From NCBI GenBank assembly GCA_051453625.1, contig JBOZIK010000001.1:151085996-151149995 (forward strand): a DNA stretch of 64,000 nucleotides, given 5' to 3'. Positions 24,111 through 36,585 of this stretch are shown here, piece after piece (position 1 is the first letter of the stretch; each line of letters begins with the position of its first letter). The stretch is from Welwitschia mirabilis. Taxonomy: Eukaryota; Gnetophyta; Gnetopsida; Welwitschiales. The notes under the pieces are model-generated. The model saw nothing but the letters and a program-made list of their open reading frames with translations, was not told the origin of the DNA and searched no databases. The position numbers and the translations under genes are program-made.

Positions 24111-24620
24111 AAAAAGAAGTTAAATTTAATTAGAATGACTAATATCAATTTGGTTTTGCAACACTTAAAGGTAAGATTTCTTCTAAGCCTATTGTAATAG
24201 GTCCTGATTTGAATAAAGATTTTGAAGTTATGTGTGATACGAAACATTATTGTGGGTGGGATTCTTAGTCAAAAATGTAAAAATCATCTTAAATTTATAT
24301 CTTATTTTAATACTTACTCCAACTACACTACTACTAAAAAAACCACTTTCCATTATTGTTTGTCTTGATAATCTTAGATACTATCTTGTTGGCTTTTATA
24401 CCAAAGTTTACATAGATCATGTAGCCACACATTACCTTATGACTAAGAAAGATTTTAGTATCATAATTATTAGATGGATCCTTCTCATATAATAATTTAA
24501 TGTTACCATTATTAATATGGCTAAAAAGCATAATAGTATTGTAGATCACTTGTCTCAACTCTCTTATTTTCTTGATGAAACTCCAATAAATGACTCCTTT
24601 TTGGATGAATAATTATTTCC
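24111..24620 (+). pseudogene. RNase H pseudogene, copy B
   Basis: MCDT block near 24231, a degenerate Glu block near 24330, YIDHVATHYLMTK at about 24409-24447, and IRWILL near 24470; then a decayed DHLSQLS. The 80-codon open frame at 24250-24492 is in part this domain in one frame. Confidence 0.75.
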
Positions 24621-25990
24621 TATTAAACAACTCTATGTCATCTCCTCTACTCATCTTACTTTTTAGTATGATGACATTATGAACTATCTTGTTACTATGA
24701 AAACATATTAGCAGTAGAATCATAATCAATAAAAATATTTTTTTAATACGATTGTTGATTATGAGTGAAATGAATCTAATCTTTACCATATGTATGAAGA
24801 CCAAATCATTTACAAATATGTGCCTGAATGGGAAAAGCTACATATCATTAACCTTTGTTATGGTGAAGTATGTGAGAAACACTTTAGTAGCTAAAAGATT
24901 GCAATAAGAATTCTTCACTCTAATTTCTATTTGTCTATTTTTTAAGGATTATTTTGACTTTGGTAAAACCTATGATGCTTGTCAATGTTATGGTAGCTTA
25001 AGTTACTCCCAAGACATGCCCCTTGAACTTATGCCTAAATGTGAACCTCTTTAATATTGAAGGATTAATTTTATAGGCCCTATTAAACCACCTTCTCATG
25101 ATAAATACTACATCTTAGTGACTATTAATTATGTTATAAAGTGGGTTAAAGGTATTCATCCTTCTAAAATTGATGCTTGAATGATCTATAATTTCATCCA
25201 AGATTATGTATTTTAGTATTTTAATTTTTTTAAAATAATAATTAGTTATCAAGAAAGTTATTTTATTAATGACCTTTTCTAAAAACTTCTTTTGTTCATT
25301 ATAATTGAACATAGAATTGCATGTGCTTATCACCCACAAATCAATGGCTAAGTTAAAAAAATTAATATACAAATTAAAAAAATGCTCTTAAAACTAATCT
25401 CTGTTAATAAGAAAACTTGGATTTCTAAACATGATGATGTTAATTGGGCTTACCATACTACTTGGCCAAAAACTCTTGGTTTTTCCCTTATAAACTTGTG
25501 TATAGAAAGGCTTATGTCTTACCAGTTGATGCTTACTATAACTCTTATCAATTCACTCATCAACTTAACCTTGTGAACTTAGATGAAAATATTAATACTT
25601 AACTAGTTAAACTTAATTATTTAGATGAAAAATTTATCCATGCTATACATTGCCAACTCATTCATAAATCCCAAGCCAAGTTCAAACATTATAAAAGAAT
25701 AAAATATAATAAATTTAAACTAGGTTAACTAGTCTTTTCATAGAATACCTAAGCGGACCTTTTACAAAACAAGTTAATCTCTAAATTATTAGGTTCATAT
25801 CTTATAGAAAAAGTACATATTAATGGCTGTATTAAAATATTTAATTCAGATACTAGGGAAATTTAAAAAGTTAATGAAAAGAGGTTGAAAATCTATGAAT
25901 CATCCACTGATCAAACATTGAATATGATAGAAGTACTTTTCTTGGAAACCCCTCTAAATGAGGAGGAATCTCTTCTATCATTGCATAAAT
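24621..25990 (+). pseudogene. integrase pseudogene, copy B
   Basis: HHCC finger (CYGEVCEKHFSS near 24855-24895), then the core. The first catalytic Asp is Asn (RINFIGPIKPP near 25062-25095), the second is Tyr (IISYQE near 25240), and the Glu region is altered (INGxVK). The C-terminal part through NEEES near 25960 matches D. Lacking its catalytic acids, it could not integrate DNA. The 64-codon frame 25382-25576 belongs to this domain. Confidence 0.8.
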
Positions 25991-26274
25991 TCTTCCTTAA
26001 TCAATTCCTTGGATAGATATCATGGTATTATTTACATATATTTAACTTATTTATGTATTAGTTTATAAAGATACTATTATTAGTAATTCTTTACTTGAGC
26101 ATTCTAAAATATTAAGATTGAATTCATTCAATCTTAAGATAAATATGCAATAGTTCTTATATTCTTTCTCAGTGGTATGAATCTTTAGTTATTTAAGCAT
26201 GCTCTCACTTGTTTCTAATCTCATTACTTCACCTTTATCCTTATGAGTACTTAGTCATTTGGAATCTTTTTATT

Positions 26275-26328
<54 letters not shown>

Positions 26329-28182
26329 ATTTTATATAAAATAAACCATATTACCAAACTGCAAGTGTAGTGGGACAAATTTTCTTAAAAGTGTTCTTTA
26401 GCAGTGTGATAAAATAGCTATGGAAACTTCATTAGTGAATTAGTTGGCCATGCTTTGTGGCTTCTTATTTCTTTGATGGGAGTTGCAATCCCCTCATTAT
26501 AGAAATAATTATCACATAGAAGCTATGGAACTACTGATCTTCCTAGGGTTACTAGAGGTATTTCTTGTTTTCTAGACTCATTTTCCATATAATCCTTATT
26601 TGACATGAGCATTTTATTTTTTAGAATTATAGTTTAATTTTTAGGGTAAGAGTAGATAAATCTATCTCTAAGGGTCTTTTGATCTTATCATTCATTAATT
26701 ATGAACATTTAGATTTTTTTGACATCATCATAATCATTGTCTATTAGAGTGATAGTTCATACTTTTTTACATAATGTTATGTATTATTAATCAAGTGATT
26801 TTATAATTTTTATTAAGGGAGTTTATTAAGTTATAATTTAGGATAGGTAAACAATCTTCTTCATCTTTCTAATTGTGCATTTTCATTTTGTTTTTTCTTA
26901 GTTTTTTTGTTTAGTTTTTTAAAGATAGTTTCATACTTTTTTCAACATTATATTTTGGACTTAATTATTTAGTAGTTTCTTGTTCTCTTTTTGATTTTAC
27001 TTGAGGTTTTTATCCATAAGGATTATCCTTTTTATCACTTTTTAATTAGATGATAATGATACTTTCTATTTTCATTCCTTTTTAAATTTTAGATTGCTTC
27101 TTTTATTTGCTTACTACATTTGTGCATATTTGAAGCTTTTTCTGAGCAATGCATATTTTTACTTGGTGCATTATCATGGTTTTATCATTTTTTATTTGAA
27201 TTCCTTCCACATTTTACTCCTTTTTCATGATTATTTTTAGAACAATTCTTCACTTTTATTCAACTTTCTCACTTTCTAAGATTTTACTATTATTATTCTT
27301 AATTATTTGATCCTTCTTATCATTTTACTATTTTTTTGAGACTTCATTTTCTAAGTGTCATCCCACATTTGATGTCTAGTTGATGAGGCAAATGATAGTA
27401 GTCTTTCTTATACTATTTCAATATGGAACACATTGGTTTACTTGTGGGTGATGGAATGTTGCAAGACATATTTCTAAGCTATTTTTGAGATATCAAGCAA
27501 AATTTTTAATTTTAAGAATTATTTTTTAGCTTTTATAATACATATTTGTAATGCAATGGTTAATTTATGATTTCATATTTATTATATAACTTACATCATG
27601 GACATTATTTAATAGGACACAACAGCATAATTACAACACCTTTTTGCAAGTGTAATCTAGGAAATTTAGAAGACCATGGACAAAGGAAGTAATTTTTCTT
27701 CTCTTTTTGTTTTTTGTATTTACCCCTTATATATTATCCTTTAAACTCATTAATTAATTTATACATATCCTCTTAAACTATCAACTACTTTAATTATGCA
27801 TAAATATTATCATTTATGTTTTTTAATATTTTTTTATGTATGACATTCAATTTTTTTATCTCGTGATGTGTTAAATATTTCAAATGAGGGGCTAAAAAAT
27901 ATTCAATATAGTAATTCTTTTCTTTTGATGATCACATTTATAAGCACATAACTTTTATTCTAATTTACTTAGCATGTGAGCCATATAGTAATCTAGATAA
28001 TAGTTAAGATAATGACATTTTTACATATGTTATAAGGGTAATACATAAATTTACTAGTTATTAATATTTGATTCTATATGATATATAGATTTCTAAACTT
28101 AATTTACATTTTCCTAGGTATGCTTATCTTAGCCAATTTAGTTGACAAGTTTAGTGAATTACTTACTTTGTCAAGGACTGAC
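25991..28182 (+). other. long noncoding 3' region of copy B
   Basis: About 2.2 kb with no coding capacity, colinear with the 3' regions of A2 and D. It contains a (GA)n expansion at 26279 and the conserved block at about 26345-26510 ('ggaaacttcatta', 'gttggccatgct'). Confidence 0.65.
26279..26324 (+). repeat. (GA)23 microsatellite
   Basis: Perfect GA repeat of 46 bp. The homologous place in copy D (51365-51400) is an irregular A/G tract, so this looks like expansion of an ancestral purine run in the 3' region. Confidence 0.95.
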
Positions 28183-28201
28183 AAGGCTAACTGGAGGGCT
28201 A
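28183..28201 (+). other. polypurine tract, copy B
   Basis: AAGGCTAACTGGAGGGCTA immediately before the LTR start TATTGTAAT. Confidence 0.7.
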
Positions 28202-28635
28202 TATTGTAATTTCAAACTTTATTTGTTTGATTGTGTATTTTAAGTACTTTCATAGGATATTTAAATAGGTTTAGAAATAATTATGATGATTATGAATAAT
28301 TAAGAAGATCATCATGAAAACATGTAATCTTAAGTATTTTTTAAGGAACTTTAAGCAAATTCTAATACTTAGTACTTTGATAAGAAGATAATGATGCAAT
28401 AGATTGATTTCTCTTAACTAAATATTTAAGAAGACTATCATCCCTTATGTCCTTTAGATGACATCTAGGATGACATAGATGTTCATTTAGAGTAAAACTA
28501 TAGGGCTAACTATGGCACTGGAAGCTAATGACTTATCTTGTATTGTCTAGTATTATCCCTAGTGTGATCTAGACAATAATCAAGATGAAAACTATTTTGT
28601 ATGAACAAAAATAAATTATTTTTATAGTTTGGTCA
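28202..28635 (+). mobile_element. 3' LTR of copy B, first third only
   Basis: Follows the PPT and matches the 5' LTR of B up to 'atttttatagtttggtca', where it is cut by the next LTR at 28636. The remaining two thirds are not found in the window. Confidence 0.8.
28437..28588. repeat. two palindromic modules, copy B 3' LTR
   Basis: Module starts are at 28437 and 28553, 116 bp apart, equivalent to those at 18974 and 19091 in the other LTR of the same element. Confidence 0.7.
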
Positions 28636-29599
28636 TGTTTAAATGCCAAGTTATATGTTTTTAATGGGGTATTCTAAGGCATTTTATAGGACATTTAGAC
28701 ATGTTTAAACATAAAATAATAATTACTAAGAGTTAAAGAAAAATTATGACAATGCAAAAATACTAATACATTTGAAGATATTTTGGACTAATTCTAATAC
28801 TTCATGTTTTATGGAGAAATCAGTGAGCTTCAAGACCAAGTTAACTTGATAAAGATATTTAAAAAGGTTGTCTTCCCCTCCATTATTTAGATGAGATGCC
28901 AAGATGACACCACTTACATGCTGACTAGGATTCTAATGGGATTGATATGAAAGCTAAATATTAAACTCTCTTTACATGACATCATTTCACATCATTTGAA
29001 CAACATACAAGATGATAATATAATTTTAGTTAATATACCAAACTTCACCTAATTTATGCAATGTATCATGTGCCTTCATTATGTCATTAGGGGGTTAATT
29101 GCATCTATTAGATTTTTTTTATTTTTGAGTCTATTATTATTAATAAACACCACATTTACACTTAACTCTAATCATCTTTATTGCATATGAAATTCTTATG
29201 ATGGAAGATTAAAGAATCATAGATCCATCTATTAATTATAAGGAAGGGTCTTCCTTAGTGTTGGGTTGTGTCTTCTTTGTTGAGGTGCTCCTATTTTATA
29301 ATAATATGTTGGTTTTAATTTTTATAAAAATATTATTTTAGTTTTATTTATATTCATGTGCATGTCCCATATAGTTTATGTTACCTGTGATTTTGTGATA
29401 GCTTCATTTATGATATAGGTCATCAAGGACAATTTTTATTAAGGTTAAAATTGTTAGTCTGGGATATTTCATTCTATTTTATATTTCCTAAATTAATCAT
29501 TTCATATTTTTATATTTTATTTATTGCACTTAATATCCTTGGTTGATTTTGATTAGTAATAGTTTCCTTGATTAATTTAGATTATACATGGCCACAACA
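28636..29599 (+). mobile_element. 5' LTR of gypsy copy E
   Basis: Begins TGTTTAAATGCCAA (consensus TGTTGCAATGCCAA) and ends CCACAACA, followed by a clear PBS. Its early part ('ttatatgtttttaatgggg') matches the LTR at 62492 better than those of B or D, so E and the 62492 LTR form a subfamily. Confidence 0.8.
28870..29018. repeat. two palindromic modules, copy E LTR
   Basis: Starts at 28870 and 28979 (109 bp apart); both have TCATC/GATGA arms and an ATTTAGATGA or ATTTGA core. Confidence 0.6.
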
Positions 29600-29602
29600 C
29601 CT

Positions 29603-29620
29603 TGGCACCATTGCCAAGGA
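29603..29620 (+). promoter_or_regulatory. primer binding site, copy E
   Basis: TGGCACCATTGCCAAGGA, the least decayed of the three PBS sites here; it differs from the tRNA-Asp complement by G-to-A changes only. Confidence 0.8.
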
Positions 29621-29849
29621 AGATCATAAGGAATTTGAGGACTGTCATTACTCAGATAAGTACTTTAAATTTTGATTTAGGTTTTTATTTATAGTAGCAT
29701 TATATTTTTACTATAAATATCAGAGTTTTTTCTTCTACATTTGTTTTCACATTTTTCATTCTACATTTTTTAGGTCTATCATTTTTTCTATTGTTTAAAT
29801 GACATAAGCAGCTTAGGATTAGGGTTTTTCTGTTATTTTTATCCATAAG

Positions 29850-29875
29850 TTTTTTTTTTTTTTTTTTTTTTTTTT
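29850..29875 (+). repeat. poly-T run (T26)
   Basis: Twenty-six uninterrupted T in the copy E leader. Other copies have shorter T-rich runs at this place. Confidence 0.95.
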
Positions 29876-29895
29876 GCCATGTAATAAGTTGATAT

Positions 29896-30050
29896 TGTCT
29901 ACTCTGTCATCTAAATGATACAACGAAATGACTGATGGTAGGTCTTCATTCTAGTTTTTAATGATTTAGTTTTTCTATTTTCTCTATTTTTGTTTTTTAT
30001 TTTCTATTCATTTAGGATATCATCTAGATGATAAACAAGATAACGAACAA
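29896..30050. repeat. two palindromic modules, copy E 5' UTR
   Basis: At 29896-29931 and 30015-30050. The second holds a perfect 16-bp palindrome (30018-30033). Confidence 0.65.
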
Positions 30051-30080
30051 GAAAACATTTTGCTAGGCATGTAGGGATAT

Positions 30081-30480
30081 AATAAAAACTGGTGAAAAGA
30101 TGAAATATCTAAGGGAATAAAGCTTACTCTAAAAATATCAAAAAAGACTTATTCAATAGAAAATAAAATATAGGTATGCACATCCAAGATATGTAATTTT
30201 CAAGATTTGAAGAAATTTTTTCTGTCTTTGTAATTTTAGAACCAAATCTTTCAAATAGCAATAGTGAAAATAATAGAATATGAGAAAAGTCATTTTATCC
30301 CTTTCTTATTAATGAGTAGTGTTGCTTAATATCAACATGATAGAATCATCTAGATTAAATGTGAACATTACCATAGGAGAGATACTTGGTTTAAGGAGAT
30401 GTTAAAAACAAAAATCTTGTAACTTATCTTCTAATGATAATCTAGAACTTAAAATAAATAAATTTTTTTAATTCATCCTT
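30081..30480 (+). pseudogene. gag N-terminal remnant, copy E
   Basis: Matches the start of gag in C and D: the 'tatgcacatccaagatatg' block near 30174 corresponds to 37370 and 45651, and the NITIGEILGL-like segment near 30367 corresponds to the NIALRDLIA segment of D. Similarity fades near 30480, so copy E is cut after the first part of gag. Confidence 0.6.
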
Positions 30481-32544
30481 TCCATCCACTACTAAGAATT
30501 ATGATAAAAGAGCATTATAAAAAATATTGACTAAAATAAAACCTGAAGAAAGTAGGATATAACATAGAAATTCTTAAAATAATGAAAATAAAACACTTAG
30601 AAAAATATATTAAAAACAATCTTGGGCAAATTTAAATTATGTTAAAATTATAAAGACTTCCTCTTTTCAAACTTCTTATTTTTTCCCTTCTTCTTTTCAA
30701 ACTTCAAATGAAAATGATAATGATAATTTGTAACATTTTAAGAATTTCATGTCATTTAGTAAAACATCCTATAATTATTGTAATGAATCCTATTACTAAA
30801 CTATTTTTGTAAGATTAATTTATGATTTTGATTAATTATTTTTTTCCTAGCACATAAAATGTCATAACTGTATATAATCAAGGGTATCTTTTACTTTCAA
30901 TTTTTATTTTGACAAAATTAATGATTATTATATGAAGAAACTAAATGAATTTGAACAATAAAGAAACATTGCACAAGATCTAATATTAGGATTACCTAAT
31001 AAGAATGCTTAATAAAAATAAATATTTTATCTACAAGTCTATAATAAAACTAAGATCTTATTACAATTTAATGAAATATTTTTTAAATAAAATAGAATGA
31101 AAAAAATCAATAAATTTAATCTAATTATAATGAATTTAATAAAGGAAAAGATATTTATAAATTTTATTTTCTTAAATAATGATGCAATATAAACTTATTA
31201 AAAGAAAAAGCCTATCTAAAAATTTTTTCCTTTTGGTAATAAATAAAAAATTATTTTTTAATTCTAAATTTATATATTTATAAGTTATCTAAAAAACAAA
31301 AATTTAGAAATAGAGATTTAAAACCTAAAGGAAAAAAAAAAAGTGACAATAGTGTAAAGTGTTGGAATTAGTTGGGATATCTTGAACGTCCGTTTAGAAT
31401 TGCTAATTATTACTCTTCATCTATGATCTTAATTGCTCTACTATGTTTTATTGAATGCACTACTTGTTCTTTATTTTAGCATTCTTCATCATGTGCTTCC
31501 CATTTTCTTAGTTAATGTTTTTTTTTGTTCTAGCTCATGATATAATATAATCCACTATTGTTCAGTGTCATTTCTCATCTCTGATGTTCTGTACAATGAT
31601 TGTTATATTTGGCATTCCCTCTTAGTGTTAGTGTTTGCTTGTTGTGCCTTTCTTTGTAATTAAAGTTTCTCACCATTGCATCACTTTATTCCTTTACCTT
31701 GATTTTTCTTTTCTCCTCTATTGATCCCGTTGTGTTCTTGTGTACTCTTTAGTGTCTACCATTATTATCTGTATTTGTTTTGTCAGAGTTTAGTTGTATG
31801 TGCTTACTAATTTAATGCCTCATTTTATTTTTGTATTTTGAGATGTCTTGTAGAATTGTAGTTGTTTTTTGTATTATTGCTCTTGATGCATTTTTTGATG
31901 TATTTTATATTATATTCTCTTTGATTACTTAAATTATATAAGGGGCCTTATCATCTTAAACTACCACATTTTGTGGTGTTTGTGATGTAGAGGCTTGAGT
32001 TGGAAATGGGTTCTTGAAAATCTTGAGTGCTCATTTGCAGTTATAAGAATTGTAAAAAAATTAATGTCTTTTTTGTTTTTGATGATATATTGGACAATAT
32101 ATTTCAAATTAAAATAGTTTTTTGTGTGATGTGCCTTGATCCTATGGTATTCACAATGTTTTGATTCATCATAACTCTTAGGTTTTGGTGCATTGAGATC
32201 TTTTTCTTTAATTAGAGGAAACTAAATTATCCCCTTTTATAGTAGAATGAAAAGAATTTTTGTCAGTGATATTTTTAACCAAAAAAAGTTTCTCCTAGGT
32301 CTTTGAATTGGGTTTTGGCTTTGGGATCAATTTTATTCCTTATTTTGAATGGTATAGGTTCATTTTTGAATGTGCAAATATTGATGAGGATTTTATGATT
32401 GTTAGAAGTTTTTTAGTTGTTGAGGTGGTGAATAACAAGGTTATCCTATAACTGATTGAAATAATAAGGAGTATGAAGGAAAAGAAGGTTGAGGTTGAAT
32501 TTGATGGATAATTGGACTAGTGATCAGTTGAAATGGATAGCTAG
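30481..32544. other. unrecognised AT-rich stretch
   Basis: No domain recognised. A plus-strand TSYNYCNESYY string near 30764 faintly recalls a zinc knuckle but lacks its ligands. A TATATAAGG sequence lies near 31938, and a short perfect hairpin (ACCACA-TTT-TGTGGT) near 31961-31975. From 31380 on the base composition is less AT-biased and T/G-rich, unlike the flanking gypsy copies. Confidence 0.4.
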
Positions 32545-32943
32545 GTTAAGGAGGTTGAGTTGATTAACAAGTTTGATTTACTACTGCTACATTTTCTAGA
32601 TTGTTTAGTTTGTTATTGTTGTTATTCTCTTTTTGTATTGATTCATCTTGTGAAGTATTACCATATTTTATGTGGCCTTTTTTTTCTACCTACAACTTTG
32701 ATTCTTTTTACGAATGTAATAGCTTATTCAAATGTTTCAAATGATTGCATTTTAATGTTCAAAACATATGGAACGCATGGCTTCATAAATAGATATGCCA
32801 TATTAGAGTCTATGATAGAGTGTTTTACGTACAAGGCTGTAACCCTCCATCATCATGCATCGTCTTTAATGGTTTTGCCAACTTTTTGTTTCATTGTTAT
32901 TAAGAAGTCTAAAGCCATTTGTTTTGTAGTGTTAATTGAATAA
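32545..32943 (+). other. open frame of 133 codons, no recognised product
   Basis: Open from just after a stop near 32544 to 32943. The longest reading starts at a TTG codon (32560); the first ATG in frame is near 32755, so it is not a convincing plant gene. The first 55 residues are very hydrophobic (LLLLHFLDCLVCYCCYSLF), which could mimic membrane segments but is also what T-rich DNA yields. The minus strand over 32690-32900 is open too, with about 80 codons and two stops. I cannot assign either strand. Confidence 0.25.
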
Positions 32944-33295
32944 TGTTGTACAAACATCTTGAACAATTATTTTAAACTTGTGATAGAGTGAGTTGATAAG
33001 TTATGATACCATTCAAAAACTTGTCATTTAAGAGATTGATAAAACAGATGAAACGCTATGTTTCATGCTATCTTGTAAATGTAACAAGATTATTTAAAGT
33101 TCCTAACATAAATAATAGAATATTTGATACCTATGAATTTCTCAAAGTTAAGCATTTCACTAGTGAGATGATTTTGTAATGGACAAAAGGGTAAATTAGT
33201 GTATCATCAAGATTTTTATTGAGGTAATTTTTCTTATTTTGAAGCACTCATTTAATGTTATTGATGACCTCCCAAAGCATGTTAAATTTGGTTGA

Positions 33296-33570
33296 TTAAA
33301 TTCTTAGTTTTTCATCCTTAGGTTGTTGAGTTTTGGATGATTCTTCATCATTTGTTTCATACTCAAATAAGCTATAATCATTATAATCCTTTTCTAGGAC
33401 TTATAACCTAGGTTTTCATAAAGTCTTAGGTTTTTCTTCATGACTCCATTCATTTATGAACTCTTGGTTTTTGTGATATTTTAAGGAAAAGGGATTCTCA
33501 AGAAGTACCTTTGTTTTGTCATCTAATAATAATAGTTTCCTAATAACTAATGATCGCATTCTTTTAATGG
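33296..33570 (-). other. minus-strand frame with coding-like composition, unknown
   Basis: Read on the minus strand, this stretch has a mixed hydrophilic composition (for example LLENPFSLKYHKNQEFINEW, and an acidic FEYETNDEESS) with only two internal stops. It looks more like decayed protein-coding sequence than random AT-rich DNA. No family recognised; it could be part of a transposable element on the same strand as the Tat fragment at 35590. Confidence 0.25.
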
Positions 33571-35589
33571 AATGGATTAAGTTGTTTCCTAATAACTCTT
33601 ATATTTTTTCGTAACATGAAGTGTATCAAGGGTAAAAGTTAAAGGATGTTGTTAGATAAGTATCTTATACTCATCTTTAGAAATGCATTCTTTTTTCTCA
33701 CAAGTTGATATTAGCATTATGGCTATTGTGCAGCATGACAAGGTGGTAAACAAAGGATAAAATAAACATGATTAAAAAATGATTAAGAAAATGATAATGA
33801 ACCTATACAAGAGGTCCTTCTTATAGTGTCAAAACTGCTATGATTATTCTTTAAAACATAAAATTTATGATTATAGATGATTATAATTTTACCTAACGTT
33901 CTCTTTCTAGAATCAAAACTATCATGATTGTTTTTTACAATGTCAAATTTGAGATTTTGAGTGATCGTAGTAGTGTTTGAATTATGTCTATGCCCCTCCT
34001 TCTAATACCAAAACTATTGCTAATTTTATTTTACTTAAGACAAGATAATATTTTAAAGGTGGATATTTGATGGTTTTGCTCTCTTATGATTATGTTACTA
34101 GTATATTATTGTTATGTTTTCTAAGCAAAGGTTTCAAATAGGGTCACAGTGTGAAATTAAATATTAAGTTATCAAGAGCTTAATTAATTGTATTACAAGA
34201 TGTGTATGCATAATGAAGTGATATCTATTTAGAAGAAGACACTTAAAATTAATATGTAATCACTTGAAACTTGGAAAAATAACCCATAATAAAAGTACCT
34301 TCATACTCTAGAGTAATACTTACATCCTTCAAACTAGTTGATGGTTGGAAAATGGTTGAAGAAGAATATAAGCAATAATGTGATCTTATATTTACTTGAC
34401 TTTTGAATGAATAAAATGGGCACAAAATGAAGACTCCGTATATGTAAATATTTTAAGTCTAATTTTTATCCTTTAATAATCTAACTAATATAAAAATTAA
34501 AAAGTAACTAATAGAGTGTACACTTCATAAAAAATTAAGGAAGTCAACTTAAAATCCAGTTTTACTAAGCTTATGAATAGATCATTAATATTTAAATATT
34601 TTAATTAAAAATAGCATACGTACGATTCTAAAAGTTTAAAATCAGATATTACATATAAAAATAACTTCCATAATGTAAAAGATTAAGAATTCAATTGCTA
34701 CCATAGAATTGTAATTATGAAGAGGATGACATGTACATAAAGGTTGGAGATTATACCATATGAATTTGTAGACGACCACATGTAAAATATTTTATCTAAA
34801 TTCTTTAGAGAAATGATAGCTCTAATCAAAATAAGAGGTTTCAAGATATATTAGTATTCAAATGTTACGCTAATGCTATATAAAAAGAATCATATAACAA
34901 CTAAGTTAAAACATTCTAAAAACTTAACAAAGGACTTTCATGGTTTTATTGCCCTATTTTTCTTTTTAGTAAAAGGTAAAGGATATTAAATTATTAATTT
35001 AAAAAAATTATTAAAAATGCTATATACTTGACACAACACTATTGATAAAAGATTCTGAATTAGAAAAATTAAAGGAATTATAATAATTAAACGTTTACAG
35101 TTTAATAATACTTGTGGAAATGTAACTCAAAATGTCAAAAATCTATATTATCTATAATATGAAAACAAAGATTTATCTTGTTGGTTTTCTTTCTTTATGA
35201 TGTAATGCTTACTGTGTTACTCCTGTATCCTTTTACTATGTCATGCTTTTGCACTACTTTGTTTATGTTTTCACTACTAATGATCATGCCTCTGCTGTAT
35301 TATTCTTTTGTTTCTACTTCTTATGTGAGGGTTCTTATCTTCATTTCTTAATTTTTTTAATAATGCCCTTTTTGATAGTCTCTTCCACATGGCATTATTT
35401 ATTATGATGTACTATTATTAAATTTGCCTCTTTTTTTTAATCTAATGTATGCCTCTATTGTGTCTAAGATGTTTGTCTCTATCTGTAATGCATGTTTGTA
35501 ACCTTATGTTCTCTCTTTGTCATCATTTTCTGATTCATAGCTTTGCTTGCATTCTAATCCTTTCTACTTTTAATTTTAGATAATTCAAG
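33571..35589. other. unrecognised AT-rich stretch
   Basis: No readable domain. Since the minus-strand Tat integrase ends near 35590, the right part (about 34950-35589) is probably the C-terminal and 3' region of that element, but no motif proves it. Confidence 0.4.
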
Positions 35590-36410
35590 ATCTTTGACCA
35601 AAGTCCTCATCATGGGAATCTGAATTTAGATTAGTAAAATTACTTTAATATCATAAACTAACTGGAATGGGGTTGTTCCTATTACACTTTTTACTATGAT
35701 GTAGTAATCCCACAATGTATGGGATAACTTTTAATGTTAGGCTTTTGGATTTTCTATAATAAATTCTTAATTTAGTTTATGATTATTTTATTCATGGCTT
35801 TAGCCTGACTATTTTCTTGAAGGTAATGGAGGATGGAAAAGGAAATGTTTATTCAAAAATTACTAAAGAAATTTTTTAACTCAATAGATTTAAATTGTGG
35901 ATTATTATTGCTAATAATGACATCAGGAGTACCAAAACTAGTAATGATATGATATAGATTAAAATTTTAGATTTGTTTTATGTTTGTTTACCATAAGAAT
36001 ACTACTTCTACCTATTTTTACAAGTATTCAGTTGTAGTAAGAATGTAAGCATGTCATTTAGATGAAGTTGGTATAATTGAACTAATTAGATCCATACCCC
36101 ATTTTTTGAATATCTAAATAGGATTAGATGAAATAAGTTTAGTAGGTAATTAATGTATCTTAGGTGAAAAGATTTGATAAGTGTGATAGGTTTTTACCAT
36201 ATTAAAATAATCAAGTTTTATGATTTTCTAGAGGTAATAATATCTTAAAACATGGATTAATAATGATTTTGCCCCTTGGTAGAGTCTATACAAATTAGTA
36301 TATATTTCTTCTAGAACATCGGTAGCTTCCCTTAACTTTAGGCATCTAAGTAAGACACCATCATTTAAATTTTTATATAAGTGAAATTGTCTTATAGCTT
36401 TTAATCAATG
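35590..36410 (-). pseudogene. integrase pseudogene of a Tat-type gypsy element
   Basis: Minus-strand reading, in order: a decayed zinc-finger region (about 36400-36200; LLRCLKLREATDVLEEIY, GAKSLL), then the core at about 36105-35650. There WGMDLIS, PTSSK-HAYILTTTEYL, FGTPDVII, PQFKSIELKNFF, a PQxNxQAKAMNK block, and HxxxGITTS are readable. First catalytic Asp present (GMDL), second Asp changed to Asn (IISNN), Glu position Lys (QAKAMNK). The family reading is the plant Tat clade of Ty3/gypsy, distinct from copies A-E, and it lies on the opposite strand. Many stops. Confidence 0.8.
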
Positions 36411-36585
36411 AGATAATTTACTAGTGTGTCATATCATTTATTAATCATTTAAGCATCTTTTACTGACTTATTTACCTCATCTGTGGTAATCCCAAAGGGG
36501 CTACACTTGGTTGTTCATCTAGGAAATTTTGATTTATATCTATACATGTGATAAACTTCTTAAATTATGGATCTTTAAATCAAGT

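Larger units (their letters stand above)
29621..30080 (+). other. 5' untranslated region of copy E
   Basis: Leader similar to those of B, C and D. It includes a 26-base T run at 29850-29875 and two palindromic modules, and ends near 'ggcatgtagggatat', a block also found at 37264 and 45540. Confidence 0.65.

Noticed and set aside
30764-30800. Possible zinc knuckle (YNYCNESYY)
   Set aside because: Only one Cys and no His in the needed spacing.
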